Of a stretch of 64,000 nt of DNA, positions 17,059-25,834 are shown in pieces. The stretch is taken from positions 1-64,000 of the forward strand of contig JBJXHM010000002.1 in the NCBI GenBank assembly GCA_046233115.1. The letters run 5' to 3'. Source of the DNA: JACOMY01 sp046233115 (GTDB lineage Bacteria > Pseudomonadota > Alphaproteobacteria > Kiloniellales > JACOMY01). A program made the translations under genes and the position numbers. Every line of letters starts with the position of its first letter. Within the stretch, counting starts at the first letter, position 1. The notes beneath the pieces are model-generated. The model had not been told where the DNA came from and made no database searches. It saw only the letters and a program-made list of their open reading frames with translations.

Positions 17059-17400
17059 TTAGAACAGGCGCCCGCCCAGCGGGACCTCGAGGTCCGGAGC
17101 CAGCAGGACGACCTCGCCCTCGCCGTCCGGTACACCCAGCACCAGCACCTCGGACATGAACTTGCCGATCTGGCGGGGCGGGAAGTTCACCACCGCCATG
17201 ACCTGCCGGCCGATCAGCGCCTCGGGCTGGTAGTGACGGGTGATCTGGGCCGAGCTCTTCCGCTCGCCGATCTCCGGGCCGAAGTCGACCCACAGCTTGA
17301 TCGCGGGCTTGCGGGCCTCCGGAAAGGGTTCTGTCCGTACCACCTTGCCGACGCGGATGTCGACCTTCAGGAAGTCGTCGAAGGCTATGGGGTCGCTCAC
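17059..17400 (-). CDS. csaA: tRNA-binding domain protein (CsaA-like)
   Basis: This 113-residue protein is a stand-alone OB-fold tRNA-binding domain, as in CsaA and the C-terminus of MetRS. The family segments FLKVDIRVGKVVRTEPFPEA, IGERKSSAQITRHY and VVNFPPRQIGKFMSEVLVLG are all present. CsaA binds tRNA and has been described as having export-related chaperone activity; the role here is unproven. It starts with GTG, and the GTGA overlap with the upstream TetR-like gene implies coupled translation. Confidence 0.9.
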   Translation of the reverse strand: MSDPIAFDDFLKVDIRVGKVVRTEPFPEARKPAIKLWVDFGPEIGERKSSAQITRHYQPEALIGRQVMAVVNFPPRQIGKFMSEVLVLGVPDGEGEVVLLAPDLEVPLGGRLF

Positions 17401-18014
17401 GTCCGCTCCTCCGCTGCTGCGTCCGACACCGCCGCCCCTGCCCGCTCGCCGCGGCCAAAGCGGCGTAGCAGGCTCTCGGCCCGGCGCAGCTGGCCGTCCA
17501 GCGCCGCCATGGTCGGTGACAGGTCCTCGCTTTCGTCCTTCAGGAAAGTCCGCGCAGCCGCCAGCCAGACGACCAGGAGGCCCTTGGCGCGCAGGTGGCC
17601 ACGCCAGCCATCGGCCGAGAGCCCCGCGGCCAGCAGCATGGCCCGCATCGACTGCAGGAGGTTGAGCCCACCGTAAAGCGCGGCCGCCGGATCGCCGCCG
17701 ACGCCCTTCGCCACCGAGGCCAAGCCGTGGCGGTAGGGGCGCAAGAAGTCGAAACGGGCCATCAGCACATCGAAGAGCCGGTCGCGTGCATCGCCGTCGC
17801 CGAGCGCCGCAGGCTCCTTCAACACCGCCTCGTCGGCCAGGCGGGAGAGCTGGCGCAGGATGGCCTGACGCCCCGGCGCGGCCTTCCAGGCCTCGGCCAA
17901 CGGCACGCCCGCCTTGGCCGCGATCTCGCGATAGTCGACCTCCGACCAGGGCCGCTCGGCAGCAAGCGCCATCGCGGCCTCGACCAGCCGCCTTTCAGGA
18001 TTGCGGACAGCCAT
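17397..18014 (-). CDS. TetR-like / COQ9-like protein
   Basis: The 205-residue all-helical protein has an N-terminal TetR-type helix-turn-helix (residues about 8-55, with WSEVDYREIAAKAGVPLAEAW). Its C-terminal part (AARTFLKDESEDLSPTMAALDGQLRRAE) resembles alphaproteobacterial COQ9-family proteins, which share the TetR fold but bind lipids and aid ubiquinone synthesis. It could be either a repressor or a COQ9-type accessory factor. The cytochrome bc1 operon, which uses quinol, is the next group in the same direction, 103 bases away. It is translationally coupled to the CsaA-like gene. Confidence 0.75.
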   Translation of the reverse strand: MAVRNPERRLVEAAMALAAERPWSEVDYREIAAKAGVPLAEAWKAAPGRQAILRQLSRLADEAVLKEPAALGDGDARDRLFDVLMARFDFLRPYRHGLASVAKGVGGDPAAALYGGLNLLQSMRAMLLAAGLSADGWRGHLRAKGLLVVWLAAARTFLKDESEDLSPTMAALDGQLRRAESLLRRFGRGERAGAAVSDAAAEERT

Positions 18015-18134
18015 GGTTCCTTCGTGGCTCCCTCTAAAACGATACGAGCATCTCCACCGTGCCGGGCGGAAATGCTCGCATCAAGAACCTTTCAGTCGGG
18101 AGGCACGCCGCAGAGCGGCGCCCAACCCGCGACG

Positions 18135-18914
18135 CTAGTGCAGCTTGGCCCAGACCTTCCGCTTCACCGCGTAGAGGATGATGGTGAAGACCAGAAGGAA
18201 AAGGATCGCCTTGATGCCGGTCTCCTTGCGGTCCTCCATGTGCGGCTCGGCCGCCCACATCAGGAAGTTGGAGACGTCGTAGGCCATCTGATCGACCGTC
18301 GCCTCGGTGCCGTCAGTGTACTCGATCACGCCATCCGACAGCGGCGGTGCCATCGAGATCGCCCCACGGTACTTGTTGTAGTACTGGCCGGGCAGCAGGA
18401 CGACGTCGGAGCCGTGCGGCGGCTCGTCCTCATAGCCCGTCACCATGCCGTAGGGATAGTTGGCACGGTGCTCGGTGCGCTTGGCCACCAGCGAGAGGTC
18501 CGGCGGCGCCGCACCACCGTTCGCCGCACGCGCAGCCTGAATGTTCGGGAAGGGCGAGCGGAAACGGTCAGACGGGATCGCCGGGCGGGTGAACATGTCG
18601 CCGTTGTCGTCCGGACCGTCCTCGACCTCGTGCTGGGCCGCGATCGCCTTCACCTCTTCAGGCGAGAAGCCGATGCCCTCCAGGTTGCGGTAGGACAGCA
18701 GGCGCAGGCCATGACAGGCGGAGCAGACCTCGTTGAAGACCTGAAACCCACGCTGCAGCGAGGCCCGGTCATAGGTGCCAAAGATACCGTTGAAGGACCA
18801 ATCCAGCGAGGGATAGGGCTCGAAGGCACTCTCGGATGCATCGGCGCTGTTAGCGGCGACGACGAGGCCTGCAGCCAGCAGCAGGCCTTGCGTGAAGCGA
18901 CGCGCGAACATCAT
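18135..18914 (-). CDS. petC: Cytochrome c1 of the bc1 complex
   Basis: Cytochrome c1 carries electrons from the Rieske protein to soluble cytochrome c. The 259-residue product has a signal peptide (residues 1-26, cleavage after ADA) and a covalent haem site CSACH at 64-68. The axial Met lies in AISMAPPLSDG, and a C-terminal membrane anchor (ILFLLVFTIILYAV) ends in a basic tail. The ATG overlaps the petB stop as ATGA. It is encoded as a separate gene, not fused to cytochrome b as in some alphaproteobacteria. Confidence 0.97.
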   Translation of the reverse strand: MMFARRFTQGLLLAAGLVVAANSADASESAFEPYPSLDWSFNGIFGTYDRASLQRGFQVFNEVCSACHGLRLLSYRNLEGIGFSPEEVKAIAAQHEVEDGPDDNGDMFTRPAIPSDRFRSPFPNIQAARAANGGAAPPDLSLVAKRTEHRANYPYGMVTGYEDEPPHGSDVVLLPGQYYNKYRGAISMAPPLSDGVIEYTDGTEATVDQMAYDVSNFLMWAAEPHMEDRKETGIKAILFLLVFTIILYAVKRKVWAKLH

Positions 18915-20215
18915 GCTTTCTCCATCGGCTTGGCATGCGCACCGCTGAGCGTGCCGCCCCCCTTGAGGACGGGCTCGGCAATCGATGCCGGCAGGGGCTT
19001 CGGGCGCTCCATGACGGAGAGCAGCGGCAGGATGATCAGGAAGTGCGCGAAGTACCAGATCGTGCCCAGCAGCGAGATCACCGGCCAGATACCTTCCGGA
19101 GGCTGCGCGCCGCAGTAGCCAAGGATCAGGCAGTCCAGCGCGAAGACCCAGAAGAACCACTTGAAGACCGGACGGAAGCGGCCGGAGCGGACCGGCGAGC
19201 GGTCCAGCCAGGGTACCAGCGCCAGCAACACCAGCGAGCCGAACATCACGATCACGCCGCCCAGCTTGGCCTCGATGATCACCACCCCGGTGAAGGGGAT
19301 GCCGATGTCGAAGGTGATGGCGCGCAACATGGCGTAGAAGGGCAGGAAGTACCACTCCGGCACGATGTGCGGCGGCGTCACCAGCGGGTTGGCCGGAATG
19401 TAGTTGTCCGGGTGACCCATGTAGTCCGGCGCGAAGAAGACCACGGCGGCATAGATGATCAGGAACACGCCCAGGCCGAAGGCATCCTTCACCGTGTAGT
19501 AGGGGTGGAAGGGGATCTTGTCCTGCGGCCCCTTGGCGTCAATGCCCAGCGGGTTGTTGGACCCGAAGCGGTGCAGCGCCCAGAGGTGCACGAAGACCAC
19601 CGCCACGATCACGAAGGGCAGCAGGAAGTGGAAGACGAAGAAGCGGTTGAGCGTCGGGTTATCCACCGAGAAGCCGCCCCACAGCCAGGTCACGATCGAC
19701 TCGCCGATCCAGGGTATGGCTGAGAAGAGGTTGGTGATGACGGTCGCCCCCCACAGCGACATCTGTCCCCAGGGCAGCACGTAGCCCATGAAGGCGGTGC
19801 CCATCATCAGGATCAGGATCACCACGCCGATGATCCAGAGAATCTCCCGCGGCGGCTTGTAGGAGCCGTAGTAGAGGCCGCGGAAGATGTGGATGTAGAC
19901 CACGATGAAGAAGAAACTGGCGCCATTCATGTGGATGTAGCGCAGCATCCAGCCGCTGTTCACATCGCGCATGATGCGCTCGACCGAGTCGAAGGCGCCG
20001 GCGGTCGAGGGGTTGTACTGCATCGCCAGCACCAGACCGCTGACGATCATGATCACCAAGACGATGCCCGCCAGCGATCCGAAGTTCCACCAGTAGGACA
20101 GGTTCCTCGGCGTCGGATACTCATGCGTCTCGTGACGCATGAAGGTGAAGATCGGCAGGCGGTGGTCGATCCACTTGACCAGTCCGCTGCCAGTCGAAGA
20201 GCCGTTCGTTGACAT
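18911..20215 (-). CDS. petB: Cytochrome b of the bc1 complex
   Basis: Cytochrome b holds the two b haems and the quinol oxidation and quinone reduction sites. The 434-residue protein has eight predicted membrane helices. The Qo-site PEWY motif appears in HIVPEWYFLPFYA. Haem-ligand histidines lie in the helices containing RYIHMNGASFFF and VFVHLWALHRFGSNNP. The gene follows petA by 20 bases and overlaps petC, the standard petABC arrangement. Confidence 0.98.
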   Translation of the reverse strand: MSTNGSSTGSGLVKWIDHRLPIFTFMRHETHEYPTPRNLSYWWNFGSLAGIVLVIMIVSGLVLAMQYNPSTAGAFDSVERIMRDVNSGWMLRYIHMNGASFFFIVVYIHIFRGLYYGSYKPPREILWIIGVVILILMMGTAFMGYVLPWGQMSLWGATVITNLFSAIPWIGESIVTWLWGGFSVDNPTLNRFFVFHFLLPFVIVAVVFVHLWALHRFGSNNPLGIDAKGPQDKIPFHPYYTVKDAFGLGVFLIIYAAVVFFAPDYMGHPDNYIPANPLVTPPHIVPEWYFLPFYAMLRAITFDIGIPFTGVVIIEAKLGGVIVMFGSLVLLALVPWLDRSPVRSGRFRPVFKWFFWVFALDCLILGYCGAQPPEGIWPVISLLGTIWYFAHFLIILPLLSVMERPKPLPASIAEPVLKGGGTLSGAHAKPMEKA

Positions 20216-20235
20216 GACGTGCCTTTCGGGTGTCC

Positions 20236-20841
20236 TCAGCCGATCTGAATGCGGGAGGGGGTCAGGTAGCTGTAGGTGGGAACCACCAGATTTCTCGGCG
20301 CCGGGCCCTGTCGGATGCGTCCGGAGGTGTCGTAGTGGGAGCCGTGGCAGGGGCAGAACCAGCCGCCGTAGTCGCCACGCGGCTCACCCGGCTTCTGGCC
20401 CACGGGGATGCAGCCCAGATGGGTGCAGACACCGATCACGACCAGGAAATCCGAGTCCGGTGCCGCGGCGACCGCTGGCGTGCCACCCTCGGGCGGCGGC
20501 GGATCGACGATGCGCGACTGGTCGGTCTGCGGGTCGCGCAGGTCGGCGACATCCACGTCGCGGGCCGCCTCGATTTCCGCATGGGTGCGATGGCGTACGA
20601 AAACCGGCTTGCCGCGCCACATCACGGTGATGGCCTGACCGACTTCGATCGGAGAGATATCGACCTCGACGCTGGCCAGCGCCAGGGCGTCCTGCGCCGG
20701 ATTGAGCGAGTTGATGAACGGCCAGGCGACCGCGGCCACGCCGATGCCGCCGAGCGCACCCGCCGTCAAATAGAGAAAATCGCGCCGCGTTCCGCCGTGC
20801 TCTTCCGCATCGGCAGCGCCGCCCCTCACCGCGTCGGACAT
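20236..20841 (-). CDS. petA: Rieske iron-sulfur subunit of the bc1 complex
   Basis: The Rieske protein takes one electron from quinol and passes it to cytochrome c1. The 201-residue product has a twin-arginine-like anchor (RRDFLYLTAGALGG). The two cluster boxes are CTHLGC and CPCHGSHYD, each providing one Cys and one His to the 2Fe-2S centre plus the disulfide Cys. I chose the ATG at 20841, preceded by aggagagtgaa. An in-frame upstream extension does not resemble the family. Confidence 0.97.
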   Translation of the reverse strand: MSDAVRGGAADAEEHGGTRRDFLYLTAGALGGIGVAAVAWPFINSLNPAQDALALASVEVDISPIEVGQAITVMWRGKPVFVRHRTHAEIEAARDVDVADLRDPQTDQSRIVDPPPPEGGTPAVAAAPDSDFLVVIGVCTHLGCIPVGQKPGEPRGDYGGWFCPCHGSHYDTSGRIRQGPAPRNLVVPTYSYLTPSRIQIG

Positions 20842-21057
20842 TTCACTCTCCTGAACCCCTAACCTAGCCTGAGGCATGCAATAGCACGGGCAGAGCATAG
20901 ATCCACCCATCGTCGGCCAGACAATAGCGTTAACGATCGCCGCTGCGTCACCCATGCGGCAGTGAGCCGCAAGATTTGGCAGGGCCATACCGCCGCATGC
21001 CAGACCGCTCGCCGGTGACGCTCCCCCACTCTGCCCGCCGTCTGTTAAGGATGTAGC

Positions 21058-21531
21058 ATGACGATGCCCGGAACGCACGATCTTCGCCTCGTTCTCTACC
21101 AGCCGGAAATTCCACAGAATTGCGGCGCAATGCTGCGCCTGGGCGCCTGCCTGGGCGTCGGCCTCGACCTGATCGAGCCGCTGGGCTTCATCTGGGACGA
21201 CCGCCGGCTGCGCCGGGCTGGCATGGACTACCGCGACCTCGCCGACTGCCGGCGCCACAGCTCGTGGGAGGCCTTTCGTGCCGTCGAGCGCGGCCGCCTG
21301 GTGCTGCTGACCTCACGCGCCCCGCAGTCTTACCTGGACTTCGGCTTCCGGCCGGGCGACAGGCTGCTGCTGGGACGCGAGTCGGCCGGTGTGCCGGAGG
21401 CCCTGCACCAGGAAGCGGACGCCACCGTCACCATCGCGATGCAGCCCGGTGCCCGCACGCTGAACGTGGCACTGGCCGCAGCGATGGTGCTCGGCGAGGC
21501 CTTGCGGCAGCTGGCGGCGCAACAGGGATAG
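21058..21531 (+). CDS. trmL: tRNA (cytidine(34)-2'-O)-methyltransferase
   Basis: TrmL methylates the 2'-OH of the wobble base in tRNA-Leu isoacceptors, using SAM. The 157-residue protein is a minimal SPOUT enzyme. It begins with the family motif LVLYQPEIPQNCGAMLRL and ends with the trefoil-knot segments LLLGRESAGVPEAL and MQPGARTLNVALAAAMV. The length is standard. It is divergent from petA across 216 bases and 26 bases before hemF. Confidence 0.95.
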   Translation: MTMPGTHDLRLVLYQPEIPQNCGAMLRLGACLGVGLDLIEPLGFIWDDRRLRRAGMDYRDLADCRRHSSWEAFRAVERGRLVLLTSRAPQSYLDFGFRPGDRLLLGRESAGVPEALHQEADATVTIAMQPGARTLNVALAAAMVLGEALRQLAAQQG

Positions 21532-21557
21532 AGAGCGAGAAGGAGGGGCAAGCGGCC

Positions 21558-22427
21558 ATGCAAGACAGAGAGGCCGGCAAGACGGAAGCCAGAGCCTGGT
21601 TCGAAGAGCTGCGCGACCGGATCATCGCGGCGCTGGAGGTCCTGGAGCAGGAGGGGGGCTTCGGCGCCGAGGACCGCCCGCCGGCCCGCTTCGAGCGGCG
21701 GCCCTGGACCCGCGAGGGCGGTGGTGGCGGAGTCATGGGCCTGTTGAGCGAGGGCCGCGTCTTCGAAAAGGCCGGGGTCAGCGTCTCCACCGTGCACGGC
21801 AGCTTCTCGGAGACCTTCGCCAAGGAGATCCCCGGCGCCGACAAGGATCCGCGCTTCTGGGCCAGCGGCATCTCGTTGGTGCTGCATCCACGCAACCCGC
21901 TGGTGCCGCCGGTGCACATGAACACCCGCCATGTGGTCACTGGCAAGGCCTGGTTCGGCGGCGGCGCCGATCTCAATCCGATCTATCCGGTCGAGGCCGA
22001 CACCAGGGACTTCCATGCCCGCCTGCGCCAGGCCTGTGACGCACACGGTGCCGACTACTACCAGCGCTTCAGCGCCTGGTGCGACGAGTACTTCTTCAAC
22101 AAGCACCGCAGGGAGCCGCGCGGCGTCGGCGGCATCTTCTACGACTATCTGGAGGCCGACTGGCAGGCCGACTTCGCCTTCACCAAGGCGGTGGGTCTGG
22201 CCTTCCTCGACATCTATCCGCAGCTCGTGCGCCGGCATAAGGACGAGCCCTACGGCGAGGCCGAGCGCCGCTATCAGCTCTTCCGCCGCGGCCGCTATGC
22301 CGAGTTCAACCTGCTCTACGACCGTGGTACCCGCTTCGGCCTGATGACCGGCGGCAACCCCGACGCCATCCTCATGTCGCTGCCGCCGCTGGCCGCCTGG
22401 CCGGTCCCGGAGGCCGGCGAGGGATAG
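21558..22427 (+). CDS. hemF: Oxygen-dependent coproporphyrinogen III oxidase
   Basis: HemF decarboxylates coproporphyrinogen III to protoporphyrinogen IX using oxygen, in haem synthesis. The 289-residue protein contains the family signatures RVFEKAGVSVSTVHG, PLVPPVHMNTRH, WFGGGADLNPIYP, RREPRGVGGIFYDYLE and EFNLLYDRGTRFGL. I chose the ATG at 21558, which follows gagaaggagg; the long upstream open frame overlaps trmL and is not homologous. The closeness to the bc1 operon fits respiratory haem demand. A strong hairpin follows. Confidence 0.97.
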   Translation: MQDREAGKTEARAWFEELRDRIIAALEVLEQEGGFGAEDRPPARFERRPWTREGGGGGVMGLLSEGRVFEKAGVSVSTVHGSFSETFAKEIPGADKDPRFWASGISLVLHPRNPLVPPVHMNTRHVVTGKAWFGGGADLNPIYPVEADTRDFHARLRQACDAHGADYYQRFSAWCDEYFFNKHRREPRGVGGIFYDYLEADWQADFAFTKAVGLAFLDIYPQLVRRHKDEPYGEAERRYQLFRRGRYAEFNLLYDRGTRFGLMTGGNPDAILMSLPPLAAWPVPEAGEG

Positions 22428-22434
22428 AGCGAAT

Positions 22435-22462
22435 AGCGGTCAGGTGACTTCACCTGACCGCT
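22435..22462. terminator. Bidirectional hairpin between hemF and the kpsD-like gene
   Basis: AGCGGTCAGGTGA (22435-22447) and TCACCTGACCGCT (22450-22462) are perfect complements. They lie between two convergent stop codons 42 bases apart. There is no T-run on either side, but the position suggests a terminator for both genes. Confidence 0.65.
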
Positions 22463-22469
22463 CCCCGGC

Positions 22470-24131
22470 CTAGCGAACCACCGCAGCCACCACGCTGGCG
22501 CGGGCGAGAATGTCCAGGAAATCGACGAAGAGCTGCACGTAGCGCGGCGTGACCGCCGGCGGGACGATCAAGACGTCGCCGGGTGAGAGCGAGGTGCTGC
22601 TGCCGCCCCCGTCCATCACCTCGATGGCGCCGGACAGGCGGCGGACGATATAGAGACCCTCGTCGGCACGGTCGGTGAACCCACCGGCGATCTCCACATA
22701 CTCCCTGAAGGTCTTGCCCTTTTCATAGGGGACGGTCTGCGGAATTTTGACCTCGCCCGAGATGTTCACCAGGCTGGTGCGCGAGGGAATCAGGATGACG
22801 TCTCCATCCTCCAGGCGCAGGTCGTTGATCTTGCCGTCGTTGCCCGCGATGACCACGATGCCCTCCGGCTTGGCTTGGCGCGCGCGCTCGATGTACTGGC
22901 CCAGCAGGGCCGCCTCGTCGGCACGGATCTGAGCCTCGCCGGTGGTCAGCGAACGGGCGGTCAGCAGGGTCTGTTCCAGCCGGTCCAGGGTGGCGTCCAG
23001 CAACTGCTTCTGCTGGCGGGCGACCGAGGGCCGCTTCAGCAGCACCGACTCGTAGGCCGAGAGTTCCGGCTTCACCGGCACGTAGTTCAGCAGCTGCATC
23101 AGGGTGGTGGTCGGCGCCACGATGTAGCGCGAGTCGCCGAGATAAGTGCCCTCCAGCGAGACCTGGATGGTCTCGCGCGGGCGGTCGGCGAAGTAGGTGA
23201 TGTTATCCTGGTCCTGCAGCTCCGTGTTCTCGAAGTCAGCCATGTCGATGTAGGCGCTGTAGGGCTGACCACTGCGGGTTCCCTCCACCAGGACGTGGGA
23301 GACGTTCGGCAGCGGCCGGGTGAACTTGTTCAGCTCGCCGCCGCGCATACCGCGCCCGCCGAACTCGAAGGCATAGGAGTTGCGCACCGCGCCGCGGGCC
23401 GCCACCAGCGGGCGCTGCGGGCCGACCAGGATGGTGTCGCCGGCCTTGAAGACGTGGTTGCGCAGGCTGCCTTTCAGCAGGAAGCTGTAAAGATCGGTGG
23501 TGTAGAGGCGCTGACCGTTGCGCAGGATGCCAACGTCGCGATAGCTGCCGCTGGCCGGCAGGATGCCGCCGGCACGCGCCAGGAAGTCGATCACCGAGTC
23601 GGTCGGCGTCCCGGCGTAGCGCCCCGGCGCCTGCACGTAGCCGGTGACGAAGACGCCGATCGACGAGAACTCCAGAACCGTGGCGTAGCTCTCCACGTTC
23701 TCGCCGTAGACCTCCTGCACCTGCTGGCGGATGTGCTCGTTGAGGTCGCCGGCGGTGACTCCGGCCACCTGCACCGGCCCCAGCTCCGGAATGAAGACGT
23801 TGCCTTGCGGATCGACCACCGACTGCAGGCTGGTCTCCACCGCGCCGGTCAACTGAATCGAGACGCCGTCGCCAACCCGGATCGGACTCGCGAGATCGGC
23901 TGTCTTCTGCACCGGAAAGCCGCCGTGCTCGAACAGGCTGGAGCCGAAGGGGGCGAGTTGCTCGCCCACCGGCACGGTTCGCTGCTGGCGCTCTTCAGTG
24001 TCGTAGACGTTGGACTTTTCGTCGACGTTGCCTTCGTCCGGCAGAATGACCTGGGCGCGGATCGGATTGACCAGAGCCGGGCTGAGCAGAGCGAAAGCGA
24101 GCGCAAGCGCGCCCACAAAACCAAGTCTCAT
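22470..24131 (-). CDS. Outer-membrane polysaccharide export protein (KpsD/Wza-like)
   Basis: The 553-residue protein has a signal peptide (residues 1-26, ending IRAQ) and the Poly_export/SLBB architecture of OPX proteins. The export domain runs from about 80-175 (RVGDGVSIQLTGAV through GVFVTGYVQAPGRYAGTP), and further SLBB segments follow (VNISGEVKIPQTVPYEKGKTFREYVEIAGGF). It should form the periplasmic and outer-membrane conduit for capsule. There is no lipobox Cys, so it is KpsD-like rather than Wza-like. It is the last gene of the export operon, with an ATGA overlap with the kpsE-like gene. Confidence 0.88.
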   Translation of the reverse strand: MRLGFVGALALAFALLSPALVNPIRAQVILPDEGNVDEKSNVYDTEERQQRTVPVGEQLAPFGSSLFEHGGFPVQKTADLASPIRVGDGVSIQLTGAVETSLQSVVDPQGNVFIPELGPVQVAGVTAGDLNEHIRQQVQEVYGENVESYATVLEFSSIGVFVTGYVQAPGRYAGTPTDSVIDFLARAGGILPASGSYRDVGILRNGQRLYTTDLYSFLLKGSLRNHVFKAGDTILVGPQRPLVAARGAVRNSYAFEFGGRGMRGGELNKFTRPLPNVSHVLVEGTRSGQPYSAYIDMADFENTELQDQDNITYFADRPRETIQVSLEGTYLGDSRYIVAPTTTLMQLLNYVPVKPELSAYESVLLKRPSVARQQKQLLDATLDRLEQTLLTARSLTTGEAQIRADEAALLGQYIERARQAKPEGIVVIAGNDGKINDLRLEDGDVILIPSRTSLVNISGEVKIPQTVPYEKGKTFREYVEIAGGFTDRADEGLYIVRRLSGAIEVMDGGGSSTSLSPGDVLIVPPAVTPRYVQLFVDFLDILARASVVAAVVR

Positions 24132-25834
24132 AGGATGTGATCCCGGATGCCGAGGATGAGAAGCCGCCCGACGGTGAAGACGAGCACCACCACCAGGAAC
24201 ACGAAGAAGAGGTTCTCCCAGCGGTCGGGCAGCTGGGCTTGGTCCAGTTCCGTCGGTGCCACCACCGGCACCACGTAGAGCTGCTGGCGCTGCGCCTGGG
24301 CCACGGCGGCCTGCATCGAGGTCAGCGCCGCACTGTAGGCCTCCCCGGCCAGTTGCTTGCGCAGGCTCAGCAACTCGAACTCGGGAATCAGATTGCCCAT
24401 GGACTCCTGCTCGCCGACCAGGCGTTCGCGTTCGCGCTCGACCTGCTGCTTCAGCGAATCGATCCTGGCCTCCAGTTCCAGACGCGCCACTCCACCCTTG
24501 TTGCCGGTGACTTTGGAGAGCTGCAGCAACTCGGCCTGGGACTTCGAGACCTCGCCTTCCAGCGCGCTGATGATGCCGTTGACCCGAATGATAACCTCAG
24601 AGGGGTCGATGACGTTGTTCTTCTTGCGGAACTCGGTCAGCGCGCCTTCCGCCGTCTCCAGGCTGCCCAGCGCTTTGGAGACCTCCTGGCGAGCGAGCTG
24701 CAGGAGGTCGGCCTGCGCGCGCTTGTTGAACTCGTTGATCAGCCGCTCGCTCTCCTTGAGGATCGCCTTGCTGATCGCCAGCGAATCTTCCGGGGTAAAG
24801 GCCTGCACGTCGATCGTCACCAGGCCGGTGACCTGATCGTAGGTCGCGTCGATCATCCTCTGGAAGTAGTCGTAGAGATCCAGGAGGCTGGAATCGGCCG
24901 GCAGGTAGTAGAAGGGATCGTCCTGCGGCTTACTATAGGCGGCACGCAGGTCGACCAAGTTCTGCAGCCGGACCAGGCCCTCGTAGGACAGCAGGTAGTC
25001 CACGACGCTGAAGGATTCGTCGGCCGCCCGACCGAAGGCCTGGGTCTGCCCGAGGATGGTCGCGACCTGCGAGGTTTCCGAGCCGGCGGTCCTGATCAGG
25101 AACACGGTGCGGACCTCGTAGCGATCGGCAGCGACGAAGAAGTAGTAGTAGCCGGCCACCAGCATCGGGCCGACGATCAGCACCAGCACGAGCAGCGACT
25201 TGAAGAAGCCGGCAATGAGGCCAATGCCCTGCTTGGCTCGCTCGACCGGAGTCGGCGCCATCTCGATCTGGGGCTGAGGCGACGGGATGGGTGGAGCCCG
25301 ATCCGGCGAGGGGGCGAGACGCAGGTGGCGCTCACCGGGACTCTTCCCGGTGTTCCTGCCGTCGCTGCCATCGCCCTGCCCACCGCCACCACTACGGCCC
25401 CTACGACCAGCGCCCACGATTGGGATCGGCATGTTTTTCTTGGATCGGTTCCCACCTTGACGCTGGGTCTGGCGCCCCGCTCTGCGCCTCTCGGCAGCAG
25501 GGACATCGTCCTGCTCGGCTGCGTTGTCACCTGCCTGTTCAGAACGGGCTGCCTGGCGCCGGGCACGCTGCCGGCGAGTCTCTCGATAGCGCTGAGTCCG
25601 GGTCTCCTGGGCCGCGGCCTCGTCCAACGCCTCCTCCGGCCTGTCAATCTGCCCGCCCGAGGACAAACCCTCCTCAGTGCCCTGCTCGCCGCCGGCCGGG
25701 CTCACCTGCTGGTGCTCCCGCTCAGCGTCTTGCCGTGCCCTGGAGTCATCCGGACCCGTGGCCTCAGGATCGCCCTTGCGCTCCCCCCGCAACACGGTCA
25801 GGTTGATCTTGGGTCCGTCTTTAGAGGCTTTCAT
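24128..25834 (-). CDS. Capsule export inner-membrane protein (KpsE-like) with a long disordered N-terminus
   Basis: The C-terminal 370 residues match the KpsE/PCP-type polysaccharide co-polymerase. A first membrane helix (LLVLVLIVGPMLVAGYYYFFVA) comes first, followed by a periplasmic coiled coil (about 330-500). The PCP motif near PVVAPTELDQAQLPDRW precedes a second helix (LFFVFLVVVLVFTVGRLLILG). The first 185 residues, on the cytoplasmic side, are low-complexity, rich in Gln, Arg, Glu and Gly, and unlike typical KpsE. The start lies 14 bases inside kpsT. The extension could bind an export partner or nucleic acid; this is unknown. A later start would remove it, but the ATG at 25834 keeps operon overlap. 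Confidence 0.85.
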   Translation of the reverse strand: MKASKDGPKINLTVLRGERKGDPEATGPDDSRARQDAEREHQQVSPAGGEQGTEEGLSSGGQIDRPEEALDEAAAQETRTQRYRETRRQRARRQAARSEQAGDNAAEQDDVPAAERRRAGRQTQRQGGNRSKKNMPIPIVGAGRRGRSGGGGQGDGSDGRNTGKSPGERHLRLAPSPDRAPPIPSPQPQIEMAPTPVERAKQGIGLIAGFFKSLLVLVLIVGPMLVAGYYYFFVAADRYEVRTVFLIRTAGSETSQVATILGQTQAFGRAADESFSVVDYLLSYEGLVRLQNLVDLRAAYSKPQDDPFYYLPADSSLLDLYDYFQRMIDATYDQVTGLVTIDVQAFTPEDSLAISKAILKESERLINEFNKRAQADLLQLARQEVSKALGSLETAEGALTEFRKKNNVIDPSEVIIRVNGIISALEGEVSKSQAELLQLSKVTGNKGGVARLELEARIDSLKQQVERERERLVGEQESMGNLIPEFELLSLRKQLAGEAYSAALTSMQAAVAQAQRQQLYVVPVVAPTELDQAQLPDRWENLFFVFLVVVLVFTVGRLLILGIRDHIL

